This document shows positions 50,940 through 57,834 of a stretch of 64,000 bases of DNA, one piece after another; within the stretch, counting starts at the first letter, position 1; every line of letters begins with the position of its first letter. The stretch is taken from contig NZ_CP108568.1 of assembly GCF_036010485.1 (NCBI RefSeq), positions 4,781,001 to 4,845,000 of the forward strand, read 5' to 3'. A program made the translations under genes and the position numbers. This DNA comes from Streptomyces sp. NBC_01198 (GTDB taxonomy: Bacteria; Actinomycetota; Actinomycetes; Streptomycetales; Streptomycetaceae). The notes under the pieces were generated by a model that ran no database searches, was not told the DNA's origin, and saw nothing but the letters and a program-made list of their open reading frames with translations.

Positions 50940-51698
50940 TCAGCCCTTGCGGCCGACGCCGCTGCTGGTGGGGCCGGGGGGGAAGGAGCCGAAGGGCCGC
51001 TCTCCCGGGTGCGCGGACCTGCAGGCGGGCGGGGGGCCTTGCGCGATGCCCGAGACCGCGATCCCGGCAATACCGGAAGGAGAGTCCGCGGGCTCTTCCA
51101 TCAAGGTGAGGTCGAAGTAGTAGCCGGCCGGGATCGCACTGGGCTTGACGTGCCAGACGAAGGCCTCATTGACCACCTTGCCCGGGTAGTAGATCTTGTC
51201 GATCTGCCGATTCGGCAGGCTCTTGCGGTGGCCCGCCCCAGGCGGAGCCGCGTCGCAGTCGTCCCGCGCGACGAAGATACCCTCGGCCGGGATGCCCACG
51301 CGCTCGAAGTCGGCCCGGATCTTGGCCTGGTCGAGCTTGGATGTGATCTTCACGCTGACCTCGACCCAGCCGTCCCTGCCCTTCTCCAGGGTGTAGTTGG
51401 CGTTGACGATCTTCTCGGTCGTTCCGCCCGCCGCCTGTGAGGGCTTGGCGCCGGTGCTGCCCAGCACCGTGAAGGCGACGCCGACCGCGGCCGCGATGGC
51501 CACGGGGACGGCGATCGCGGTCAGGCGCCGCCGGCGCCGCGGGGCGGGGGCGGCGGCTGTCTGCTCGATCTCGTGCATGAGGTGTTCCTTCAGGACGGGT
51601 CGGCGGCCCGCGGGCAGGTCCCGATCCGCCGGTACCGGCGCCATCCGCGCCAACTCCTCGCGCTCTGCCGGGCTCGGCCCGTTCGGCTGGCGGTTCAT
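50940..51698 (-). CDS. Single-pass membrane protein, probable sigma-factor partner
   Basis: 252 residues. The cytosolic N-terminus (NRQPNGPSPAEREELARMAP, PAGRRPVLKEHLMHEIEQTA) resembles CU044_5270-type partners of sigma factors; then APAPRRRRRLTAIAVPVAIA and AAAVGVAFTVLGSTG form a positively flanked helix, and about 160 outer residues follow with TTEKIVNANYTLEKGRDGWV. The ATG at 51698 overlaps the sigma stop (ATGA), which supports a functional link. It has no zinc motif. Anti-sigma activity is inference from order and topology. Confidence 0.72.
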   Translation of the reverse strand: MNRQPNGPSPAEREELARMAPVPADRDLPAGRRPVLKEHLMHEIEQTAAAPAPRRRRRLTAIAVPVAIAAAVGVAFTVLGSTGAKPSQAAGGTTEKIVNANYTLEKGRDGWVEVSVKITSKLDQAKIRADFERVGIPAEGIFVARDDCDAAPPGAGHRKSLPNRQIDKIYYPGKVVNEAFVWHVKPSAIPAGYYFDLTLMEEPADSPSGIAGIAVSGIAQGPPPACRSAHPGERPFGSFPPGPTSSGVGRKG

Positions 51699-52327
51699 CG
51701 GGTTCCTTCCTGTGCTGGCCGGGCCGCGGTGCTGCGGCCTCCTGGTACCTGTCCGCGGGCGGGGCGGAGTTCCCGATTTCTGGTGGAAAGCGAGGTATCC
51801 GTGAGTTCCCGCAGTTTCCGCCGGGCGCGGGAGAGCCGCGACCGTACGGTGCCGACCGGCACGCCCAGCGCCTGCGCGGCCTCCCGGTAGTCCAGCCCCG
51901 ACCACACGCACAGCGCGAAGACCTCCCGCTCGCCGCGTCGCAGCGTCGCCAACGCCGCCTGGACCGCGGCGAGTCTCTGGACGTCGTCGATCCTGCCGGC
52001 CACCTCGTCGGCGAAGTCGGGCGTCACGTCCTCGCGCGGCAGCCGTGCCGTGGCGGCCGCGTATCTGCGGGCGGTACGCGAGGAGTTGCGCGCGGCGTTG
52101 GTCGCGATCCCCAGCAGCCACGGCCGCAACGAGCCGCCCTCGGCGTCGATCCGCACCCGCAGCCGCCACGCTTCGAGAAAGGTCGCGGCCGTCACGTCCT
52201 CGGCCGTCGCCCAGTTGCCCGTCAGCCGGAACGCGTGGTTGTACACCGAGCGGGCCCAGTCGTCATACAGCCGCCCGAACGCGCCGGGATCCCCGGCGCG
52301 CAAGCGGGAGCGCTCATCCGTCTCCAT
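51695..52327 (-). CDS. ECF-type RNA polymerase sigma factor
   Basis: 210 residues. Region 2: METDERSRLRAGDPGAFGRL, YDDWARSVYNHAFRLTGNWA, AEDVTAATFLEAWRLR. Region 4: AALATLRRGEREVFALCVWS, DYREAAQALGVPVGTVRSRL. The last ~30 residues are a disordered Arg/Pro-rich tail. AGAGGGT precedes the ATG. It differs clearly from the SigE-type factor at 46277, so the window carries two separate sigma modules, each with a membrane partner. Confidence 0.88.
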   Translation of the reverse strand: METDERSRLRAGDPGAFGRLYDDWARSVYNHAFRLTGNWATAEDVTAATFLEAWRLRVRIDAEGGSLRPWLLGIATNAARNSSRTARRYAAATARLPREDVTPDFADEVAGRIDDVQRLAAVQAALATLRRGEREVFALCVWSGLDYREAAQALGVPVGTVRSRLSRARRKLRELTDTSLSTRNRELRPARGQVPGGRSTAARPAQEGTR

Positions 52328-52387
52328 ACCCTCTAGCTGTCCGCCCGCCCGCGCCCGGTTCCCGTGACGCCGGTCATAGCCGGCGGG

Positions 52388-53299
52388 CTATTCGGCCTGG
52401 GCCACCTCGATCGAGCCGTGGAGGTCGTGGGCGGCCTCAAGGGCGCAGGCCGCGGAGAGGGTGAGGCAGGCGGCGAGGAGGAGGGCCACCGTGCGGGGGG
52501 TGGGGGAGGGATGGGGGCGGGTGAGGAGGGCGGCCACCCGGCGGGGGACGGGGCCGGCGGCCGCGGACAGGGCCGCGGCGGGGCGGGGCAGGGACGGGCG
52601 GGTGGCCAGGGCCGCCCGCCCGATGGCCCGGGCGGCGACCCGGCGGTCACCGACGGACGCCGCCGCGGCCTCGTCGGCCCAGCGTTCGAGCGTGTACGAC
52701 AGCGGCGCCCGCAGCACCCGCAGCGCCGGGTGGCCGGCGCAGGCCAGCGCGAGGGCGGTGAGGAAGAGGTGGTGGCGCCCGGTCAGGTGCGCGCGCTCGT
52801 GGGCGAGCAGCACCTCGCGCTCCACCGGGTCGAGCGCCTTGAGCATGCCGGTGGTGACGACGATCCGCCCGGGGCGCCCGGGGAGGGCGTACGCGTCCGG
52901 CCCGTCCTCGTCCAGGACGGTGAGGTCGCCGGCCTCCGTACCGGACGCGGCGGCGGCGCGGCGGGCACGGGCGGCCAGCACCACCCGCTGCCGTGAGGTG
53001 TGGACCAGGGCCGCGCCCACCGCCGCCAGCAGCACCGCGGCGACGCAAGCGGCCGGCACGGTCACCTGGTCGCCGACGACCGGCAGGACGAGGTGGCCGA
53101 GCGCGGCCACCGGGGGGAGCCGGAGCGCGCCGGCCCCGGCGAGCAGCGCAAGCGCGGCCGTGCTGCACGCGGCAAGCGCCACGGCGGAGCCGGCCAGCAG
53201 CCAGGCCGCCGCGCGCGGCGACAGTGCCTCGGCCAGCCGCCGGGCGGCGGGCGCGGCGAGCAGCGGGAGCAGCAGGGGCGCCCAGACGGCGTAGTTCAC
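52388..53299 (-). CDS. M56 family (BlaR1/MecR1-like) membrane metallopeptidase
   Basis: 303 residues. Four to five membrane helices surround a cytosolic zinc-protease segment with HERAH at 167-171 (LLAHERAHLTGRHHLFLTAL). Unlike BlaR1 it has no C-terminal penicillin-binding sensor domain; the protein ends after a last helix (TVALLLAACLTLSAACALEA), the short form usual in actinobacteria. It should cleave or inactivate the BlaI repressor encoded just upstream; its GTG overlaps the repressor stop by 4 bp. What it senses is unknown. Confidence 0.88.
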   Translation of the reverse strand: MNYAVWAPLLLPLLAAPAARRLAEALSPRAAAWLLAGSAVALAACSTAALALLAGAGALRLPPVAALGHLVLPVVGDQVTVPAACVAAVLLAAVGAALVHTSRQRVVLAARARRAAAASGTEAGDLTVLDEDGPDAYALPGRPGRIVVTTGMLKALDPVEREVLLAHERAHLTGRHHLFLTALALACAGHPALRVLRAPLSYTLERWADEAAAASVGDRRVAARAIGRAALATRPSLPRPAAALSAAAGPVPRRVAALLTRPHPSPTPRTVALLLAACLTLSAACALEAAHDLHGSIEVAQAE

Positions 53300-53805
53300 G
53301 AGCCGGAACCTCCGCGAGTGGAAGTGTCACCGGCACCGTCCCCGCCGCCGCGGGAGGCGTCACCCGAGTCCGCGACGCCGCGGGAAAGCCCGCCGGAAAG
53401 CCCGCCCGGATCCTCGGGCTCCTGCGCCAGCAGCTCCCGCAGCAGCTGCTCGTCGTCCGGGTCCAGCTCCGAGACGAAGCGGGCCAGCACGGTGCCGCGC
53501 AGCGCGTCCGCGGATTTGTCCAGCTCGGTGCGCATGCGGCGGGCGGCGAGGCCGGGCGGGTCCTGGGCGGGGAGGTAGGCGTAGCCGCGCCCGGCCCGGG
53601 TGCGGCTGACGGAACCCTTCTCGTGGAGGCGGGCGAGGATCGTGGTGACGGTGGTGCGTGCGAGGTCGGCGCCGACCGCGGCGACCAGTTCCCGCTGGAC
53701 GTCGGCGGGGGTGAGCGCCCGGCCGTTCGCCGCCCAGAGGGCCGCGAGCACGCTTGCCTCCAGCTCGCCCGAAGGGCGGCGGGCCGACGCACTGGCGTCC
53801 GGCAT
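53296..53805 (-). CDS. BlaI/MecI/CopY family repressor
   Basis: 169 residues: RRPSGELEASVLAALWAANG, ALTPADVQRELVAAVGADLA, RTTVTTILARLHEKGSVSRT, RAGRGYAYLPAQD is a full BlaI winged helix; the dimerisation part LRGTVLARFVSELDPDDEQL follows. The C-terminal ~35 residues are a Gly/Ser/Asp-rich disordered tail not normal for BlaI. AAGGAG precedes the ATG at 53805. Two exact BlaI-type operators lie 24-60 bases upstream, between this gene and the dedA gene, so both directions can be repressed. Confidence 0.92.
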   Translation of the reverse strand: MPDASASARRPSGELEASVLAALWAANGRALTPADVQRELVAAVGADLARTTVTTILARLHEKGSVSRTRAGRGYAYLPAQDPPGLAARRMRTELDKSADALRGTVLARFVSELDPDDEQLLRELLAQEPEDPGGLSGGLSRGVADSGDASRGGGDGAGDTSTRGGSGS

Positions 53806-53828
53806 GAATCGCTCCTTCCCGCTCATTC

Positions 53829-53865
53829 GTCTACAGTGCTGTAGACCGACTACAGGACTGTAGTC
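53829..53865. promoter_or_regulatory. Two adjacent BlaI operators
   Basis: GTCTACAG-TG-CTGTAGAC (53829-53846) and GACTACAG-GA-CTGTAGTC (53848-53865) each have perfect 8-base arms around the TACA...TGTA core known for BlaI/MecI. They are separated by one base, giving two turns of helix between centres, and stand between the divergent blaI-type and dedA genes. Confidence 0.88.
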
Positions 53866-53918
53866 AGCAGGGGTGCCGCACCGCGCCCCCGGACCCATTA
53901 TGGGAGGGCTCCCCCGCC

Positions 53919-54575
53919 ATGCCCCTGCCCGCACTGCACCAGGCGGTGAACGTCCTCGACGCGACCTCGCTGCTGTCGTCCTTCGGCGCCGTCGGCATCG
54001 CCGTCGTGATGTTCGCCGAAACCGGTCTGCTCATCGGCTTCTTCCTCCCCGGCGACTCGCTGCTGTTCACCGCCGGGCTGCTCAGCGTGTCCGGTGCCTC
54101 CGACGTGGTGCACCTCACGCTGTGGCAGGTGCTGGTCGCCGCGACGGCCGGGGCGCTGCTCGGTGCGCAGACCGGTTACGTCATCGGGCGGCGCGGCGGG
54201 CCCGCGCTGCTGGCCAGGACGAAGAGCCGCAAGATCCACCAGGGCACCGCGCGGGCGGGTGAGCTGCTGGAACGGTACGGGCACGCCAAGGCCGTCGTCC
54301 TGGCCCGCTTCGTCCCGGTGGTCCGCACCGTGCTCAACCCGCTGGCCGGCGCGCTCGGCGTGCCCGCCAGAGCGTTCACCTTCTGGCAGGTCGCCGGCGG
54401 CACCGTGTGGAGCGTCGGGCTCGTGCTGGGCGGATACGCGCTCGGCTCGTCGGTCCCGCACGTCGACACCTACCTGCTGCCGATCGTGGCGGTCATCGTC
54501 GCGGTCTCCCTGGCCCCGCTGGTCCTGGAGCTCGTACGCAGCCGGCGCCGCGGTTCCTCGGCGGAGGGCCTGTGA
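53919..54575 (+). CDS. DedA family membrane protein
   Basis: 218 residues, about five helices. Blocks: FGAVGIAVVMFAETGLLIGF, FLPGDSLLFTAGLLS (the E-x-G..PGD motif), GYVIGRRGGPALLARTKSRK, RFVPVVRTVLNPLAGALGVP (the conserved FxPxxRT) and FTFWQVAGGTVWSVGLVLGG. DedA proteins have been shown in other bacteria to return undecaprenyl phosphate across the membrane (known). GGGAGG precedes the ATG. The stop overlaps the next gene, a PAP2 phosphatase. BlaI operators lie 54 bases upstream. Confidence 0.92.
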   Translation: MPLPALHQAVNVLDATSLLSSFGAVGIAVVMFAETGLLIGFFLPGDSLLFTAGLLSVSGASDVVHLTLWQVLVAATAGALLGAQTGYVIGRRGGPALLARTKSRKIHQGTARAGELLERYGHAKAVVLARFVPVVRTVLNPLAGALGVPARAFTFWQVAGGTVWSVGLVLGGYALGSSVPHVDTYLLPIVAVIVAVSLAPLVLELVRSRRRGSSAEGL

Positions 54576-55183
54576 CCGGGCGGTTCGACGCGGGGGCCTA
54601 CCGCTGGGTCACCGAGCTCGCGCAGCGGGCGCCGCATGCTGTGGACGAGGCGGTCCGCCTCTTCAGCGACTACGGGCTCGGCGTCTTCGCCGTGATGATG
54701 CTCGTGGTGTGGTGGCGCGCACGGTCCGCGGACGCGGGCACGATGGCGGCGGCGCTGTGCGTGCCGCTGGTCGTGGTCGCGGTCTACCTCGTCAACGACG
54801 GTGTGAAGTCGGTGTTCGCCGAGCAGCGGCCGTGCAGGACGCTGCACGTGGTGACGGTGGAGGCGTGTCCGCCGCTCGGGGACTATTCCTTCCCGAGCAA
54901 TCACTCGGCCCTCGCCGCGGCCGCCGCCGTCGCGCTGGCGCTGGCCGCGCCGCGGGTGGGGCTCGCCGCGGTGCCGGTCGCGGTCCTGATGGCCGCGTCG
55001 CGGGTGTGGATCGGGGTCCACTACCCCCACGACGTGCTGGCCGCCCTGCTGCTGGGCGCGCTGCTGGCCTGGCCCCTCGCCCTCGCCTCGCGGCAGGCGG
55101 CGGCACCGGTCGTGCTGCGGCTGCGCGAGACGAGGCTGCGGGCGCTGCTGGCGGGCGCGGACGCCCGCCGGGTCGCTCAGTAG
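54572..55183 (+). CDS. PAP2-type phosphatase, probable undecaprenyl-pyrophosphatase
   Basis: 203 residues, about six helices. The three PAP2 motifs are intact: KSVFAEQRP (Lys79, Arg86), SFPSNHSA (His111) and SRVWIGVHYPHDV (Arg144, His150, Asp154). The form of motif 1 and the small size match membrane undecaprenyl-pyrophosphate phosphatases of the PgpB/BcrC type. The GTG overlaps the dedA stop by 4 bp, linking dephosphorylation of the lipid carrier with its flipping. An alternative is a phosphatidylglycerol- or general lipid-phosphatase. Its 3' end overlaps the convergent CYTH-like gene by 7 bp. Confidence 0.88.
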   Translation: MTGRFDAGAYRWVTELAQRAPHAVDEAVRLFSDYGLGVFAVMMLVVWWRARSADAGTMAAALCVPLVVVAVYLVNDGVKSVFAEQRPCRTLHVVTVEACPPLGDYSFPSNHSALAAAAAVALALAAPRVGLAAVPVAVLMAASRVWIGVHYPHDVLAALLLGALLAWPLALASRQAAAPVVLRLRETRLRALLAGADARRVAQ

Positions 55184-56052
55184 CGGTCGAGGATCAGCTG
55201 CGTCTTGAGGATGTCGCCGTGGTACAGCCAGCCGTGCGCGTCGGCGACCGCGATGGCGTCGGCGTGCAGGTCGGCGGCGTCGTCGTGGTCGTCGGTCTTG
55301 AACGACACCTCCACGACGTATTCGGTGCCGGTCCCGCTGGCGGCCTTCACCGGCAGCACCTCGATGCTGGCGTCGTCCGAGGACTCCCAGTCGCCGGACC
55401 AGACCTGCGAGGTCACCGGGCCGTTGGCGGCGGCGGCGTCCAGCGTGTCGGCACCCCAGTTCTTGCTGTTCCAGTCCTCCAGCTTGCCGGGGATCTCGTC
55501 GGCCAGCCAGGACCTGCCGGTGCTGCTCGACGGCATCGAGGTGCCGGAGTAGCCGCTGTCGCTGTGGCTCTTCTCGTTGCTGAAGCTCAGCGTCTGCTTG
55601 GCGTAGCCCCAGTCCACCTCGGCGTCGTAGTTGGTGTCGCTGCTGTCGAAGCCCTCGTCGTCGGCCTCGTCCAGGGCCGCGTCGATGTCGCCGCCGGTGA
55701 CCGGGAAGCGCTTCTTGTAGGACTCCTCGAAGTCCGAGCCCGACTTGTGACGCAGCCGGACGTCCCAGCCCTGGGCGTTCAGGGCGAGCGCCGAGGTGTC
55801 GAAGTATTCATAGGAGCGCGACTTGGCCGAGCCAGAGATCCCGAAGGCCGACTTCACCGCGGAGAGCGGCGCGTGCGAGGCGTCGAGTGCGGCGGTCGTC
55901 AGGTCGATCTTCACCTCGTAGGTCGGCTTCGCGTTCGAGTCGGCGAAGGCCGGCGCCGCCGGGCCGAGGACGACGAGTGAGGCGGTGAACGACACGGCGA
56001 GGCCGACCGCGGCGGCGGTGCGGTGGCGACGGGCCGAGGAAGTAGTGGTCAT
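55177..56052 (-). CDS. Secreted CYTH-like protein
   Basis: 291 residues. Sec signal (TAAAVGLAVSFTASLVVLGP ending AFA-DS). The mature part YEVKIDLTTAAL has the E-x-K motif at the start of CYTH domains, followed by YEYFDTSALALNAQGWDVRL, RHKSGSDFEESYKKRFPVTG and alternate charged strands, as in the beta-tunnel of triphosphatase/adenylate-cyclase-like enzymes. Export of such a domain is unusual, since most CYTH enzymes are cytosolic. The ATG at 56052 is favoured because it opens the signal peptide. Activity on polyphosphate or other phosphate esters is a guess. Confidence 0.6.
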   Translation of the reverse strand: MTTTSSARRHRTAAAVGLAVSFTASLVVLGPAAPAFADSNAKPTYEVKIDLTTAALDASHAPLSAVKSAFGISGSAKSRSYEYFDTSALALNAQGWDVRLRHKSGSDFEESYKKRFPVTGGDIDAALDEADDEGFDSSDTNYDAEVDWGYAKQTLSFSNEKSHSDSGYSGTSMPSSSTGRSWLADEIPGKLEDWNSKNWGADTLDAAAANGPVTSQVWSGDWESSDDASIEVLPVKAASGTGTEYVVEVSFKTDDHDDAADLHADAIAVADAHGWLYHGDILKTQLILDRY

Positions 56053-56225
56053 GCCAAGAACGTTCCGCCGGCGGGTGATCGGGGGATGGTCGCGAGGCGT
56101 TCGGCACATGAAGCGAAGATGTCGGGCGGGACCCGTGGCGGTCGCCGCCCACGGCCGGCAGGCCCGGCGGCCGCCCGGCCGGGGGCGAACGGGCCCGGGG
56201 GCGTCCCGCCAGGGACAATGGGCGG

Positions 56226-57251
56226 GTGGACAACCGTTTCGGGGACGCCTACGCCCGCGCCATCCACGGCGGGGCCGACGAGGTCGACGCCGCCGCCTCC
56301 GTGCTGGCCGCGGACAGCGGGCGCGACGCCGTGGCCGCGCGGTGGATGCGTGACGTGGTCGGCGGGTGCGAGCGAAGGGGGTGGCGGGGGGACGACCTCG
56401 GGCGGATGGCCGGGCGGGAGCTCGGCGCGCTGCATCAGCGCCTGGCGCAGTGGCCGGACGGCCGCAGCCTCGGCGACTTCGCCCGCGAGGAGCGCCTCAC
56501 CGGATTCGCCGCGGCGACCGCCTTCGTGGAGCTGCTGTGCCTCTACGCCCGGCTGCCCGCGCTCCCCGTCCTCGCCGCACCGGCGGAGCAGGCCGCCCCG
56601 CCGAAGATGCTGGCCCGCATCCGGGCCCTGCTGGCGAAGGCGGAGTCGACCGGTTATCCGGAGGAGGCGGAAGCCCTGTCCGCCAAGGCCCAGCACCTGA
56701 TGGCCAGGCACAGCATCGACGCGGCGCTGCTGGCGGCCGCCCACGCGGACGGGGCCGCTGCGGGAGCGCGGCGGATCTGGATCGACGGACCTTACGAGGC
56801 GGCCAAGGCCCTCCTGCTTGACGCCGTCGCCGCCGCGAACCGCGCCCAGTCCGTCTGGTCCTCGGAGATCGGCTTCTCGACGGTCGTCGGCCACGCCCCC
56901 GACCTCGACGCCGTCGAACTGCTCTACACCTCACTCCTCGTCCAGGCGGACCGCGCCCTCCAGGGCGGCCGTACGTCCCGCTCCCGCGACTTCCGCGAGT
57001 CGTTCCTGATCGCCTACGGCTCCCGGATCCGGGCGCGGCTGACCGCCGCGACGGCGGAGGAGGAGTCGGCCGAGGCCACCCCCGGCCTGCTCCCGGCGCT
57101 GGCCTCCCGTGCCCTGGCGGTGGAGGACACCACCCGCCGGCTCTTCCCCACGACGACCACCTCCCGCCTGAAGGCGCGCGACGCGGACGGCTGGCAGCAC
57201 GGCGAGTCGGCGGCGGACAGCGCCAACCTGCGCGGCCAGCAGGGCAGTTAG
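56226..57251 (+). CDS. DUF2786 domain protein
   Basis: 341 residues. The DUF2786 signature is KMLARIRALLAKAESTGYPE, EAEALSAKAQHLMARHSIDA (about 126-166). The preceding ~120 residues are helical; the following half holds AAKALLLDAVAAANRAQSVW and FRESFLIAYGSRIRARLTAA. Function of the family is unknown, though it occurs in phages and actinobacteria. The GTG at 56226 is preceded by GGGCGG. It overlaps the stop of the convergent SUKH gene by 4 bp. Confidence 0.8.
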   Translation: MDNRFGDAYARAIHGGADEVDAAASVLAADSGRDAVAARWMRDVVGGCERRGWRGDDLGRMAGRELGALHQRLAQWPDGRSLGDFAREERLTGFAAATAFVELLCLYARLPALPVLAAPAEQAAPPKMLARIRALLAKAESTGYPEEAEALSAKAQHLMARHSIDAALLAAAHADGAAAGARRIWIDGPYEAAKALLLDAVAAANRAQSVWSSEIGFSTVVGHAPDLDAVELLYTSLLVQADRALQGGRTSRSRDFRESFLIAYGSRIRARLTAATAEEESAEATPGLLPALASRALAVEDTTRRLFPTTTTSRLKARDADGWQHGESAADSANLRGQQGS

Positions 57252-57793
57252 CCGCGCGGGGTCCACACCGGCGCGGCCGGGTCGTGGAACTGCTCGCGCA
57301 GGAAGGCGTCCGCGCCGGTGACCGTCAGCAGCAGGACGCGGAGCATGCCCGGGTCGTAGCCCCGCCAGTGCGCCTTGTCCCACATCACCACCGGCCAGGC
57401 GTCCGGGTCGGGGGAGCCGGTGAGCCAGAAGCACTGCTCGCCGCCGATGCCGCTGCCCCAGGCGAGCAGGCCGCCGGGCTCGGGGAAGAAGGGGTGGGGG
57501 AACTGGTCGGGGTAGTCGGCCCTGATGTCGCGCAGCAGGGCGCTCGTCTCGGCGGCGTCGTCCAGCATCGCCCCCACCGCGGAGGCCGGCACCGGCGGAT
57601 CGTCCAGCGGCCAGGGGGTGTTGACGCTGAGCCGCCCGCACACCTCCCCGCCGCCGAAGGCGTCGACGAACGCGCTGAAGTCCGCGGGCAGTTCGACGCC
57701 GTAGGCGGTGGCCGCGGCCGCCCAGGGCAGCACCTCCCCCTGGCGGGGGGTGAGCTGGGCGAGCCGCCCGAACTCCTCGATGTCGTCGCGCAT
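57248..57793 (-). CDS. SMI1/KNR4 (SUKH) family immunity protein
   Basis: 181 residues. Fold blocks: MRDDIEEFGRLAQLTPRQGE, AYGVELPADFSAFVDAFGGG, EVCGRLSVNTPWPLDD, FPEPGGLLAWGSGIGGEQCF and WLTGSPDPDAWPVVMWDKAH, which is the SUKH layout (LP-xD-aromatic helix, then GGLLxWG and W strands). GGAG precedes the ATG at 57793. It directly follows, with a 41-bp gap on the same strand, a membrane-anchored protein with a C-terminal nuclease-like domain, and SUKH proteins are classic immunity proteins against such nucleases (known). The pair is therefore read as toxin-immunity. Confidence 0.82.
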   Translation of the reverse strand: MRDDIEEFGRLAQLTPRQGEVLPWAAAATAYGVELPADFSAFVDAFGGGEVCGRLSVNTPWPLDDPPVPASAVGAMLDDAAETSALLRDIRADYPDQFPHPFFPEPGGLLAWGSGIGGEQCFWLTGSPDPDAWPVVMWDKAHWRGYDPGMLRVLLLTVTGADAFLREQFHDPAAPVWTPRG

Positions 57794-57834
57794 ACCGATG
57801 CTCCGTCCCCGACCGCGAACCCCGCCGCGGGCGT

